From CAVURS01 sp963795385 (GTDB taxonomy: Bacteria > Actinomycetota > Actinomycetes > Actinomycetales > CAVURS01), in NCBI GenBank assembly GCA_963795385.1, contig CAWCHK010000003.1:682001-746000 (forward strand): a DNA stretch of 64,000 nt, read 5' to 3'. Shown here in pieces: positions 28,828 through 37,824 of this stretch. The notes under the pieces were generated by a model. That model had not been told where the DNA came from, ran no database searches, and worked only from the letters and a program-made list of their open reading frames with translations. Every line of letters begins with the position of its first letter. Position 1 is the stretch's first letter. Position numbers and translations under genes: made by a program.

Positions 28828-31564
28828 GTGGCCGGACGTGAGGAGCTGGGCCCGATCCTGAACGGGATCCCCAGCCAGCTGCCCGACATCGACCCCGAAG
28901 AGACCCAGGAGTGGCTGGAGTCCCTGGACGGCGTCGTCGACGAGCGCGGCCGCACCCGGGCCCGCTACCTGATGCTGAAGCTGAACCAGCGCGCCCGCGA
29001 GCGCCAGATCGGCGTCCCGAGCCTCACCGCCACGGACTACATCAACACCATCCCGCCCGAGGACGAGCCGTGGTTCCCCGGCGACGAGGAGGTCGAGCGC
29101 CGCTACCGCGCCTGGCTGCGGTGGAACGCCGCGATCATGGTGCACCGCGCGCAGCGGCCGGGCATCGGAGTGGGCGGCCACATCTCGTCCTACGCGTCGT
29201 CGGCCACGCTCTACGAGGTCGGCTTCAACCACTTCTTCCGCGGCAAGGACGCCGACGGCGGCGGGGACCAGATCTACATCCAGGGCCACGCCTCCCCCGG
29301 CATCTACGCCCGCGCCTACCTCGAGGGGCGGCTGAGCGAGGACCAGCTCGACGGCTTCCGGCAGGAGCTCTCGCACCCAGGCGGCGGCCTGCCGTCCTAC
29401 CCGCACCCGCGGCTGATGCCGGACTTCTGGGAGTTCCCGACGGTGTCGATGGGCCTCGGCCCGATGAACGCGATCTACCAGGCACAGTTCAACAAGTACC
29501 TGCACGGCCGCGGCATCAAGGACACCTCGCAAGCAGCACGTCTGGGCGTTCCTCGGCGACGGCGAGATGGACGAGCCGGAGAGCCGCGGGCTGCTGCACG
29601 TCGCGGCGTTCGAGGAGCTCGACAACCTGACCTTCGTCGTCAACTGCAACCTGCAGCGGCTGGACGGTCCGGTCCGCGGCAACGGCAAGATCATCCAGGA
29701 GCTGGAGGCGTCCTTCCGCGGCGCGGGCTGGAACGTCATCAAGGTCGTGTGGGGTCGCGAGTGGGACCCGCTGCTGGCCGCGGACCGCGACGGCGCGCTG
29801 ATCCACCTGATGAACTCCACGCCCGACGGTGACTACCAGACGTTCCGGGCCAACGACGGCGCCTACATCAAGGAGCACTTCTTCGGCCGCGACCCGCGTA
29901 CGGCCAAGATGGTCGAGAACATGTCCGACCACGACGTCTGGCGACTCAAGCGGGGTGGCCACGACTACCGCAAGATGTACGCCGCGTACAGCTCGGCCAT
30001 GGAGCACACGGGCCAGCCGACGGTCATCCTGGCGCAGACGATCAAGGGCTACGGCCTCGGGCCGCACTTCGCCGGGCGCAACGCGACGCACCAGATGAAG
30101 AAGCTCACCCCGGAGGACCTCAAGCTCCTGCGCGACAGCCTGAAGATCCCGATCAGCGACGAGGACCTCGAGCGCGACCCGTACCAGCCGCCGTACTACC
30201 GGCCGGACGACAGCGACGAGACCCTGCGCTACCTGCGCGACCGCCGGGCCCGGCTCGGCGGCGGCATCCCGGCGCGGCACGTCGGCGGCACGTCGCTCAA
30301 GCTCCCGGAGGACTCGGCGTACGAGGTGTCCCGCCGGGGCTCGGGCAAGCAGCAGGTCGCGACGACGATGGCGTTCGTCCGGCTGCTGCGAGACCTGATG
30401 CGGGACAAGGACTTCGGGCCGCGCATCGTGCCGATCATCCCGGACGAGGCGCGCACGTTCGGCATGGACTCGTTCTTCCCGACCGCCAAGATCTACAACC
30501 CGCACGGGCAGCAGTACCTGTCGGTGGACGCGGACCTGATGCTCGCCTACAAGGAGTCGACGTCGGGCCAGATCCTGCACGTCGGCATCAACGAGGGCGG
30601 GTCGGTCGCGGCCTTCACCGCGGCGGGGACGTCGTACGCGACGCACGGCGAGCCGATGGTCCCGATCTACACGTTCTACTCGATGTTCGGCTTCCAGCGG
30701 ACCGCCGACAGCATCTGGGCGGCGTCGGACCAGATGGCCCGCGGCTTCCTCATCGGTGCCACCGCGGGCCGGACGACCCTGACCGGCGAGGGCCTGCAGC
30801 ACAGCGACGGCCACTCGCCCCTCTACGCCGCGACCAACCCGGCGATCGTCGCCTACGACCCGGCCTACGGCTACGAGATCGGCCACATCGTCCAGGACGG
30901 CCTGCGACGGATGTACGGCGAGTCGCCGGAGAACGTCATCTACTACATCACCGTCTACAACGAGCCGATCGTCCAGCCGCCGCAGCCGGACAACGTCGAC
31001 GTCGAGGGCATCCTGCGCGGGATGTACCTGCTCAAGCACCAGCCGATGGAGGGACCGCGGGTGCAGATCCTCGCCTCCGGTGTCGGCGTCGCCTGGGGGC
31101 TGGAGGCGCAGGAGCTGCTGGCCGGCGACTTCGGCGTCGCGGCCGACGTGTGGAGCGTCACGTCGTGGAACGAGCTGCGCCGTGACGGGCTGGAGTGCGA
31201 CGAGCAGGCCTTCCTCCACCCCCAGGGCGAGCAGCGCACGCCGTACGTCACGCAGCGGCTGGCCGACGCGCCGGGTCCCGTCGTGGCGGTCAGCGACTAC
31301 ATGCGCCAGGTCCCGGACCAGATCCGGCAGTGGGTCCCGGGTGACTACGCGACCTTGGGCGCGGACGGCTTCGGTCTCTCCGACACCAGGCCCGCCACCC
31401 GGCGCCACTTCCACATCGACGGGCCGTCCGTGGCGGTCCGGGCGCTGCAGCAGCTGGCCCGGCGCGGGGAGATCGACCCGTCGGCACCGCGGCGGGCGGC
31501 CGAGCAGTACCGCCTGCTCGACGTCACCGCCGGTACGAGCGGCAACGCCGGCGGGGACTCCTAG
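28828..31564 (+). CDS. aceE: pyruvate dehydrogenase E1 (homodimeric), one frameshift
   Basis: ThDP enzyme that decarboxylates pyruvate and transfers the acetyl group to the lipoyl E2. It starts at GTG 28828, with AAGGAG seven bases upstream. The ThDP motif G-D-G-E-M-D-E-P-E-S, N-C-N-L-Q-R-L-D-G-P-V-R-G-N, the E-G-L-Q-H-S-D-G-H-S loop and Y-I-T-V-Y-N-E-P are intact. The frame breaks once: one extra C at about 29530 between T-S and K-Q-H-V-W-A-F-L. Without it the protein is 911 residues, the normal length. Central-metabolism function argues for a sequence error. It ends six bases from a convergent gene. Confidence 0.93.
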
Positions 31565-31570
31565 CCGAGG

Positions 31571-32257
31571 TCAGCGCGAGCTGGCGGTCTTGCTGCTCCG
31601 GCCCTTGGAGATCTGCTTCTCCAGGTCGGCGGCCAGCGCGGACGTGCGTCCGGTGTCGGGGTGCGAGAGCAGCGCGGCGCGGTGCCGCTTGGCCTCGCCC
31701 AGCCGCCCGGCGGCGAGTGCGGCCAGGACCATCTCCCGCCCGACCTCCGGCTGGTGCTCGGCCGGACGCCAGTGGCCGGTGCCCAGGGACAGGGCGGCGT
31801 CGTTGAGCCCGGCCTCGCGCAGGACGAGCAGGCCCTCCAGCAGCGCCTGCCCGGTCGGGTCGCGGTCACTCGCGATGGACAGCCGTCGTACGGCGCCGTC
31901 CAGGTCGTCGTTGACGGACAGCCGGGCCAGCTCGACCAGGGGGAACCAGGCTCGCGGGCTGTGCGCCAGCTCCTCGGCGAGCGCCCACACGGCGTCGTCC
32001 GCTCCGGCGGCCCGGGACTCGGGGGTGTTCACGGAGGGGGCGCCCGGGCCGTGGCCGGCCGCGGCATGTCGTCGGACGATCTCGGCCAGCTCGGCGAAGG
32101 CGAGCGCGTCGTTGGGGTCCTCGGTCAGGCGGTCCCGCAGTGCGCCCTCGGCGCCACTGTCGACCTGGCGGACCCGGGGGCCCGTGCGTTCGGGGAGCGC
32201 GGCGCGGGGACGAGTGACGGTCGAGACCCGTCGGCGGAGGCGGTCTAGGAACGACAT
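31571..32257 (-). CDS. TPR-like conserved protein of unknown function
   Basis: A 228-residue soluble protein from ATG 32257 with GGGAAAGG upstream. It begins M-S-F-L-D-R-L-R-R-R, a basic amphipathic start, and continues as alanine/leucine-rich helices (L-A-F-A-E-L-A-E-I-V-R-R, V-W-A-L-A-E-E-L-A, V-E-L-A-R-L-S, A-L-L-E-G-L-L-V-L-R-E-A-G-L, A-L-A-A-G-R-L-G-E-A-K-R-H) with the spacing of tetratricopeptide-type repeats. No catalytic motif. Probably a scaffold or adaptor. It is convergent with aceE and divergent from the PucR-type regulator. Confidence 0.68.
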   Translation of the reverse strand: MSFLDRLRRRVSTVTRPRAALPERTGPRVRQVDSGAEGALRDRLTEDPNDALAFAELAEIVRRHAAAGHGPGAPSVNTPESRAAGADDAVWALAEELAHSPRAWFPLVELARLSVNDDLDGAVRRLSIASDRDPTGQALLEGLLVLREAGLNDAALSLGTGHWRPAEHQPEVGREMVLAALAAGRLGEAKRHRAALLSHPDTGRTSALAADLEKQISKGRSSKTASSR

Positions 32258-32410
32258 GGAACCTTTCCCGGCCAGAGCAACAACGGCCCTCGGTTCAGTG
32301 GGGGCTGCTACGACCGGCCTCCACCGTAACTCGGGGTGACCGCAATCGCCTCCTACGGTCTCAGCCCGCGGCACTCTGAGTAGCGCGCGGGCGGGCCGCG
32401 ACCAGCCGAT

Positions 32411-32458
32411 GCGCGGGTGGCGGCGCGGGTGGCAGCGCGGGTGGCGGCGCAGGTCACG
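32411..32458 (+). repeat. 12-bp tandem repeat, four copies
   Basis: Four consecutive 12-base units (GCGCGGGTGGCG and close variants) at 32411-32422, 32423-32434, 32435-32446 and 32447-32458, the last with three changes. They lie between the divergent TPR-like gene and the regulator, upstream of the regulator's promoter. Function unknown. Confidence 0.7.
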
Positions 32459-32488
32459 GTGCGGCAACGGCGCGGGCCTGCTGTTGTG

Positions 32489-32513
32489 CCGAGCCGACAA
32501 CTACGCTGCCCTC
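32489..32513 (+). promoter_or_regulatory. promoter region of the fasR-like regulator
   Basis: TACGCT at 32502-32507 fits TAnnnT and leaves six bases to GTG 32514, again the leaderless spacing. Just upstream, and touching this hexamer, is a GTTGT/ACAAC inverted repeat with a nine-base centre, a possible operator for self-regulation. Confidence 0.42.
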
Positions 32514-33722
32514 GTGAGCGCACAGCCCGAGGGGGCGGAGCGACCCCGACGCCCCAGCGCGGCCACCCGGAGGCGGGTCGAGCAGGGCGTCGGGAGCCTC
32601 TCGACCGCGGCCATCGCGCGGATGGAGGAGCGACTCCCCTGGTACCGCGCGATGAGCGCCGAGGACCGGTCCTGGGTCGGCCTGGTCGCCCAGGCCGGGA
32701 TCGGGGCGTTCGTGGCGTGGTTCCGGGACCCCGACGCCCCGCTGCAGGTGCCTCCGGACGTCTTCGGCACCGCCCCCCGCGAGCTGGTCCGGTCGGTGAG
32801 CCTCGGCGCCACCCTGGAGATGGTCCGCACGGTCATCGAGATCGTCGAGGAGCAGGTCACGGCGCTCGCCGCCCCTGGCGACGAGGACGTGCTGCGCGAG
32901 GCCGTGCTCCGCTACTCGCGCGAGGTGGCCTTCGCCGCGGCCCACGTCTACGCGGACGCGGCCGAGTCGCGCGGTGCATGGGACGCCCGGCTGGAGTCGC
33001 TCGTACTGGACGCCGTCCTGCGCGGCGAGGCGGACGAGTCGCTGCACTCGCGGGCGACCGCGCTGGGGTGGGGCGCCGTGGACCAGGTGGCGGTCGTGGC
33101 CGGCCTCACCCCCCCGCTGCCGGTCCAGGAGGCCGTCGACGGGCTGCGCCGGGCCGCCCGTCACCGTGGGGTGGAGCTGCTCGCGGCCGTCCAGGGAGAC
33201 CGGCTGGTCGCGATCCTCGGCCCGGTGACCGACCCGCTGGCCGACGCGACCGCCCTGGCCGACCGGTTCGGGGACGGTCCGGTCGTGGTCGGGCCCACGG
33301 TGCCGCACCTGTACGCCGCCGGGCGCTCGGCCCGGGCCGCGCTGTCGGGCCTGGTGGCCGTCCGGGCCTGGGCCGAGGCGCCCCGGCCGGTCCTGGCCGA
33401 CGACCTCCTGCCGGAGCGCGTGCTGGCCGGCGACGTACCCGCCCGCCGGGCCCTGGTCGACCGGATCTACCGCCCGCTCGTCGATGCCGGCGGAGCACTG
33501 CTGGACACCGCCGCGGCGTACGCGGAGTCCGGTGGGGCGCTGGAGTCGACCGCTCGCACCCTGTTCGTCCACCCCAACACGGTTCGCTACCGGCTGCGCA
33601 GGATCACCGACATCACCGGCTACGACCCGACCGACCCTCGTGAGGGATTTGTCCTCCGGACCGCCCTCGCCCTGGGCCGGCTGGCCGCTTCGCCGCCACG
33701 CCCGGCCCGACCGGCGCTGTGA
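32514..33722 (+). CDS. PucR-family regulator, FasR-like
   Basis: A 402-residue protein with the PucR/CdaR layout: an N-terminal regulatory part, a degenerate GGDEF-like middle (residues about 170-290) and a C-terminal helix-turn-helix (G-G-A-L-E-S-T-A-R-T-L-F-V-H-P-N-T-V-R-Y, then R-L-R-R-I-T-D-I-T-G). Streptomyces FasR (SCO2386), at the same position before fabD, activates the fab operon, and M. tuberculosis Rv2242 is also syntenic; an activator role here is inferred from this. The start is GTG 32514 with a -10 hexamer six bases before it. It is followed by fabD after 91 bases. Confidence 0.87.
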   Translation: MSAQPEGAERPRRPSAATRRRVEQGVGSLSTAAIARMEERLPWYRAMSAEDRSWVGLVAQAGIGAFVAWFRDPDAPLQVPPDVFGTAPRELVRSVSLGATLEMVRTVIEIVEEQVTALAAPGDEDVLREAVLRYSREVAFAAAHVYADAAESRGAWDARLESLVLDAVLRGEADESLHSRATALGWGAVDQVAVVAGLTPPLPVQEAVDGLRRAARHRGVELLAAVQGDRLVAILGPVTDPLADATALADRFGDGPVVVGPTVPHLYAAGRSARAALSGLVAVRAWAEAPRPVLADDLLPERVLAGDVPARRALVDRIYRPLVDAGGALLDTAAAYAESGGALESTARTLFVHPNTVRYRLRRITDITGYDPTDPREGFVLRTALALGRLAASPPRPARPAL

Positions 33723-33730
33723 CGCGGGTT

Positions 33731-33750
33731 GTAGGAAACCTCTATATCCT
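33731..33750 (+). promoter_or_regulatory. candidate fab operon promoter
   Basis: The only AT-rich stretch between the regulator and fabD. GTAGGAAACCTCTATATCCT contains TATATC (33743-33748) as a possible -10 and an AGG-AAA-CCT dyad just upstream. No clear -35 is seen, as expected for an activator-dependent promoter. Inference only. Confidence 0.35.
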
Positions 33751-33813
33751 CGCTGCAGAGTTCGTCCGCGTCCCCCACCGCTCCCAGCCCGATCGACCGG
33801 AAGGCTTGGCACC

Positions 33814-35004
33814 GTGCTCGTCATCGTCTGCCCCGGCCAGGGCTCCCAGGTCCCCGGCTTCCTCGCTCCCTGGCTCGAGCTCCCCGGCTTCAAGGACCGC
33901 CTGGTCTGGCTCTCCGCCGTCGCCGGCATGGACCTGGTCACCCACGGCACGACGTCGGACGCGGACACGATCCGTGACACGGCCGTCGCCCAGCCGCTGA
34001 TCGTGGCCAGCGGGCTGGTCAGCCTGCTGGCGTTGTTCGAGCACCCGGCCGAGGGCTTCCGCCAGGTGGGCGCCGGCGCGGGCCACTCGGTCGGCGAGAT
34101 CACCGCCGCGGCCGCGGCTGGAGTCATCAGCGCCGAGCAGGCCATGGTCTTCGTCCGAGAGCGCGGCAAGGCGATGGCCGCAGCGAGTGCCGTCACGCCA
34201 ACCGGCATGAGCGCGGTCGTGGGCGGTGACGAGGCCGAGGTTGCGGAATCCCTTGCGCGGCAGGGCCTCACGGCCGCGAACGTCAACAGCGCCGGCCAGG
34301 TGGTCGCGGCCGGCACCATGGCCCAGCTGGCCGCGCTGGCTGCGGATCCGCCGGCCAAGGCGCGGGTCATCCCGCTGCAGGTCGCCGGCGCCTTCCACAC
34401 CGATCACATGGCGCCGGCGGTCGAGGTCCTCGGCACCTACGCCCGGGCCATCACCACGCACGACCCTCGCAGTCAGCTGCTGTCCAACGCCGACGGCACG
34501 ATCGTCCACGACGGCCGCGACGTGCTGCGGCGCCTCGTCCGCCAGGTCAGCAACCCGGTCCGCTGGGATCTCTGCATGCAGACGTTCGCCGACCTCGGCG
34601 TGACCGGCCTGATCGAGATCCCCCCGGCCGGCACCCTGGCCAACCTGGCCAAGCGCGCGCTGCCCGACGTCGAGATCCTCGCCGTGAAGACGCCTGATGA
34701 CATCGCCGCGGCTCGCGCGATGATCAAGACGCACGGCGAGCCGAGCCCCCTCGCGGCCAACCCGACCTGGCGCCTGGTGGTGGCCCCGGCCAAGGGCACG
34801 GTGCAGTTCACCGGCTTCGCGGCCGGTAGCCAGGTCGACGCGGGCGCCGAGATCGCCCGGGTGGAGACCCTGCGCGACACCTATCCGGTGGTTGCACCGC
34901 ACGGCGGTCAGGTGATCGAGTGGCTGGTGGAGGACGGCGATCCCGTGGCTCCCGGTCAACCCCTGCTGAGACTGCATCCCGTGGAGGTGCCGGCATCCTC
35001 ATGA
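33814..35004 (+). CDS. fabD: malonyl-CoA:ACP transacylase with biotinyl-like tail
   Basis: Loads malonate onto ACP for fatty-acid synthesis. The start is GTG 33814 with GGAAGG nine bases upstream. P-G-Q-G-S-Q (residues 7-12), the nucleophile S92 in G-H-S-V-G-E, and the catalytic His in G-A-F-H-T-D-H are intact. The acyltransferase ends near residue 310. About 80 more residues (317-396) fold like a biotinyl/lipoyl domain: W-R-L-V-V-A-P-A-K-G-T-V, V-D-A-G-A-E-I-A-R-V-E, V-V-A-P-H-G-G-Q-V-I-E-W-L-V-E-D-G-D-P-V. Its hairpin has R354 where the modified lysine would be. The total, 396 residues, exceeds the usual 310. The stop overlaps fabH as ATGA. Confidence 0.93.
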   Translation: MLVIVCPGQGSQVPGFLAPWLELPGFKDRLVWLSAVAGMDLVTHGTTSDADTIRDTAVAQPLIVASGLVSLLALFEHPAEGFRQVGAGAGHSVGEITAAAAAGVISAEQAMVFVRERGKAMAAASAVTPTGMSAVVGGDEAEVAESLARQGLTAANVNSAGQVVAAGTMAQLAALAADPPAKARVIPLQVAGAFHTDHMAPAVEVLGTYARAITTHDPRSQLLSNADGTIVHDGRDVLRRLVRQVSNPVRWDLCMQTFADLGVTGLIEIPPAGTLANLAKRALPDVEILAVKTPDDIAAARAMIKTHGEPSPLAANPTWRLVVAPAKGTVQFTGFAAGSQVDAGAEIARVETLRDTYPVVAPHGGQVIEWLVEDGDPVAPGQPLLRLHPVEVPASS

Positions 35005-36059
35005 GCGAGACCATCAGCGAGACCGGCACAGCGCACGCCAGGGAGCCGGCGCCGAAGGCCCGCGCGCAGATCAGCCCGCCGAGCGGCGCGCGCCACGCCC
35101 GCATCCTGGGTGTCGGCAGCTACCGGCCCAAGCGGGTAGTGACCAACGATGAGGTCTGCGAGCACATCGACTCCTCGGACCAGTGGATCCGCGAGCGCTC
35201 CGGCATCATCACGCGGGGCTGGGCCGGCGACGACGAGTCAGTCATCGAGATGTCCGAGGCGGCGGCCCGCAAGGCGCTGGAACGGGCCGACATCGACCCT
35301 TCCCGCCTGGGTGCCGTGCTGGTCGCGACCGTGAGCCACCTCTACCAAACCCCTTCTGCCGCAGCGATCCTGACCGACCGCCTCGGTGCGACGCCGGCGG
35401 CCGCCTTGGACATCTCGGCCGCCTGTGCCGGCTTCTGCTACGGCGTCAGTCTGGCCAACGACATGATCCGCGGAGGGAGCGCCGAGTACGTCCTCGTCGT
35501 CGGCGTCGAGCGGCTCTCGGACATCACCGACGTCACCGACCGCTCGACGGCGTTCATCTTCGGCGACGGTGCGGGCGCCGTCGTGATCGGCCCGTCCGAG
35601 ACGCCCGGCATCGGCCCGACCGTCTGGGGCTCCGATGGTGCGCAGTCCGCGGCCATCTCCCAGAAGCACAGCTGGATGGCGCTGAAGGAGCACACGGTCG
35701 AGTGGCCGGCGCTGACCATGCAGGGCCAGACCGTCTTCCGTTGGGCCGTGTGGCAGATGGCCCCGATCGCCCAGCAGGCGATGGAGAAGGCCGGCATCAG
35801 CGCGGAGGACCTGGACGCCTTCATCCCCCACCAGGCCAACATGCGGATCACGGACTCGATGGTGAAGGCCATGCGCCTGCCGCCCGAGATCCCGGTCGCG
35901 CGAGACATCGCCACCACCGGCAACACCAGCGCGGCCTCGATCCCCCTCGCCATGGACCGGATGCTCGAGGAGGGCCTGGCCCCGCACGGCGGCCTGGCCC
36001 TGCTGATCGGCTTCGGTGCGGGCCTCGTCTTCGCCTCGCAGGTCGTGACCTTGCCCTAG
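35001..36059 (+). CDS. fabH: 3-oxoacyl-ACP synthase III
   Basis: Initiating condensing enzyme: acyl-CoA plus malonyl-ACP. The triad is complete: C142 in I-S-A-A-C-A-G-F-C, H277 in P-H-Q-A-N-M-R and N308 in T-G-N-T-S-A-A-S. The protein is 352 residues. The first 30 residues before A-R-H-A-R-I-L-G-V-G form an unstructured extension. Its ATG overlaps the fabD stop. In actinobacteria FabH often accepts branched starters; this cannot be read from sequence. Second gene of the fab operon. Confidence 0.96.
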   Translation: MSETISETGTAHAREPAPKARAQISPPSGARHARILGVGSYRPKRVVTNDEVCEHIDSSDQWIRERSGIITRGWAGDDESVIEMSEAAARKALERADIDPSRLGAVLVATVSHLYQTPSAAAILTDRLGATPAAALDISAACAGFCYGVSLANDMIRGGSAEYVLVVGVERLSDITDVTDRSTAFIFGDGAGAVVIGPSETPGIGPTVWGSDGAQSAAISQKHSWMALKEHTVEWPALTMQGQTVFRWAVWQMAPIAQQAMEKAGISAEDLDAFIPHQANMRITDSMVKAMRLPPEIPVARDIATTGNTSAASIPLAMDRMLEEGLAPHGGLALLIGFGAGLVFASQVVTLP

Positions 36060-36145
36060 CCCGCCCGCGGCGGACCGCCAGCGCTGACCGCCAGCCCCCG
36101 ACGTACGACCCGAAGTACCGACCGCACAGCACGACCCGACGCAAC

Positions 36146-36207
36146 AACCGAACCGAAGCACCAACCGAACCGAAGCGCCAACCGAACCGAAGCGCCAACC
36201 GAACCAG
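36146..36207 (+). repeat. 17-bp tandem repeat before acpP
   Basis: Three full units of AACCGAACCGAAGC(A/G)CC at 36146-36162, 36163-36179 and 36180-36196, then 11 bases of a fourth to 36207. The array ends five bases into the acpP ribosome-binding region (AGGAGCAGCCACAGATG). The transcript here contains no U and would be nearly unstructured, unlike the surrounding GC-rich sequence. Confidence 0.85.
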
Positions 36208-36219
36208 GAGCAGCCACAG

Positions 36220-36468
36220 ATGGCCAGCAGCGAGCAGGAGATCCTCAGCGGTCTCGCCGAGATCGTCAACGAAGAGACCGGCCTCCCCGTCGACTCGGTC
36301 GAGCCGAGCAAGTCGTTCACCGACGACCTCGACATCGACTCGCTGTCGATGATGACGATCGTCGTGAACGCCGAGGAGAAGTTCAGCGTCCGGATCCCCG
36401 ACGACGACGTCAAGAACCTCTCCACCGTCGGCGACGCCGTCGCCTACATCCAGCAGGCGCAGGGCTGA
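36220..36468 (+). CDS. acpP: acyl carrier protein
   Basis: An 82-residue acidic carrier protein for fatty-acid synthesis. The phosphopantetheine serine is S41 in D-I-D-S-L-S-M-M. L-G-x-D-S-L is changed to I-D-S-L, as in other actinobacterial ACPs. AGGAG stands before the ATG. It is flanked by a tandem repeat upstream and a 12-bp hairpin downstream, both between fab genes, so its expression may be set apart from its operon partners. Confidence 0.96.
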   Translation: MASSEQEILSGLAEIVNEETGLPVDSVEPSKSFTDDLDIDSLSMMTIVVNAEEKFSVRIPDDDVKNLSTVGDAVAYIQQAQG

Positions 36469-36480
36469 GCGGTCGACCCT

Positions 36481-36512
36481 CGCCGGTCGGAGCGCCCTGA
36501 CTCCGGCCGGCG
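36481..36512 (+). terminator. intercistronic stem-loop between acpP and fabF
   Basis: CGCCGGTCGGAG (36481-36492) pairs with CTCCGGCCGGCG (36501-36512) around CGCCCTGA, 12 pairs with one G-U. No T-tract follows. In an operon where ACP is needed in excess, such a hairpin could partly terminate or protect the acpP 3' end. Role inferred. Confidence 0.6.
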
Positions 36513-36570
36513 CACTGCCGCCAGCCCGTCCCGCAGTCCCACCAGCCCTGAGCAAGGAGCGGACCTCCAG

Positions 36571-37824
36571 ATGGCATCGACCAGCCCGCGCATCGTGGTC
36601 ACCGGCCTCGGTGCCACCACGCCCCTCGGTGGCGACGTCCCCACGACCTGGGACGCCGCACTCGCCGGCCGTTCCGGCGCCCGGACATTGACCCAGGACT
36701 GGGTCGCCGAGCTGGAGATCCCCGTGACCTTCGCCGCCTCGGTGGCAGTGCACCCGTCCGAGCAGCTGGCCCGGGTCGAGACCCGGCGGCTGGACCCGTG
36801 CGGCCAGTACGCGCTGGCCGCGTCCCGCGAGGCCTGGGCCGACGCGGGCACCCCCGAGGTCGAGCCCGAGCGCCTGGGCGTCGTCATCGCCACCGGCATC
36901 GGCGGCGTCTGGACCCTGCTCGACTCCTACGACACCTTGAAGGAGAAGGGACCGCGGCGGGTCTTCCCCCTCACCGTGCCGATGCTCATGCCCAACGGAC
37001 CCGCTGCGGCAGTGGGCATCGAGCTCGGAGCCCGGGCCGGCGTGCACACGCCGGTGAGCGCCTGCGCGTCAGGCGCCGAGGCCATCGCGTACGCCGTCGA
37101 CATGATCCGCAGCGGCCGCGCCGACGTCGTCGTCGCCGGCGGCACGGAGGCCGCGATCCACCCGCTGCCGATCTCGGGCTTCGCGGCCATGCAGGCGCTC
37201 TCGATGCGCAACGACACGCCGGAGACCGCGTCGCGCCCGTACGACGTGTCGCGCGACGGCTTCGTCCTCGGCGAGGGCGCCGGGGTCGTGGTGCTGGAGA
37301 CCGAGGAGCACGCGAAGGCCCGCGGGGCAACGATCTACGCCGAGGTCGCGGGCTCCGGCCTGACCTCGGACGCCCACCACATCGCGGCCCCCGAGCCCGA
37401 GGGCGCAGGGGCCGGCCGGGCCATGAAGATGGCCCTGGAGTCGGCCGGCGCCGTGCCCGCGGACGTCGTCCACCTGAACGCGCACGCCACCTCGACCCCG
37501 GTCGGGGACACCGCCGAGGCCAAGGCGATCCGGGTCGCGCTGGGCTCGGCCACCGACGACGTGGCTGTCTCCGCGACCAAGTCGATGACCGGTCACCTGC
37601 TCGGCGCGGCCGGCGCCCTGGAGTCGATCTTCACGGTGCTCGCGGTCTACCACCGCCTCGCGCCGCCGACCATCAACGTGGAGGACCTCGACCCCGAGAT
37701 CGACCTGGACGTCGTGCGCAAGGAGCCTCGTGCTCTCGGGCGCGAGGGCCAGCAGCTGGTCGCGCTGAACAACTCGTTCGGCTTCGGCGGCCACAACGTC
37801 GCCCTCGTCGTCCGGAGCGCCTGA
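36571..37824 (+). CDS. fabF: 3-oxoacyl-ACP synthase II
   Basis: Elongating condensing enzyme of 417 residues. The Cys-His-His triad is C165 in S-A-C-A-S-G-A-E-A, H305 in N-A-H-A-T-S-T-P-V-G-D and H342 in T-G-H-L-L-G-A-A-G. It ends N-N-S-F-G-F-G-G-H-N-V. Position matches KasA in mycobacteria and FabF in Streptomyces. Its stop overlaps the ATG of the carboxylase gene by one base (TGATG), so the two are coupled. Confidence 0.96.
   Translation: MASTSPRIVVTGLGATTPLGGDVPTTWDAALAGRSGARTLTQDWVAELEIPVTFAASVAVHPSEQLARVETRRLDPCGQYALAASREAWADAGTPEVEPERLGVVIATGIGGVWTLLDSYDTLKEKGPRRVFPLTVPMLMPNGPAAAVGIELGARAGVHTPVSACASGAEAIAYAVDMIRSGRADVVVAGGTEAAIHPLPISGFAAMQALSMRNDTPETASRPYDVSRDGFVLGEGAGVVVLETEEHAKARGATIYAEVAGSGLTSDAHHIAAPEPEGAGAGRAMKMALESAGAVPADVVHLNAHATSTPVGDTAEAKAIRVALGSATDDVAVSATKSMTGHLLGAAGALESIFTVLAVYHRLAPPTINVEDLDPEIDLDVVRKEPRALGREGQQLVALNNSFGFGGHNVALVVRSA

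Noticed and set aside
34861..34878. A biotinylation or lipoylation site in FabD
   Set aside because: The hairpin has Arg (R354) and no Lys at the attachment position.
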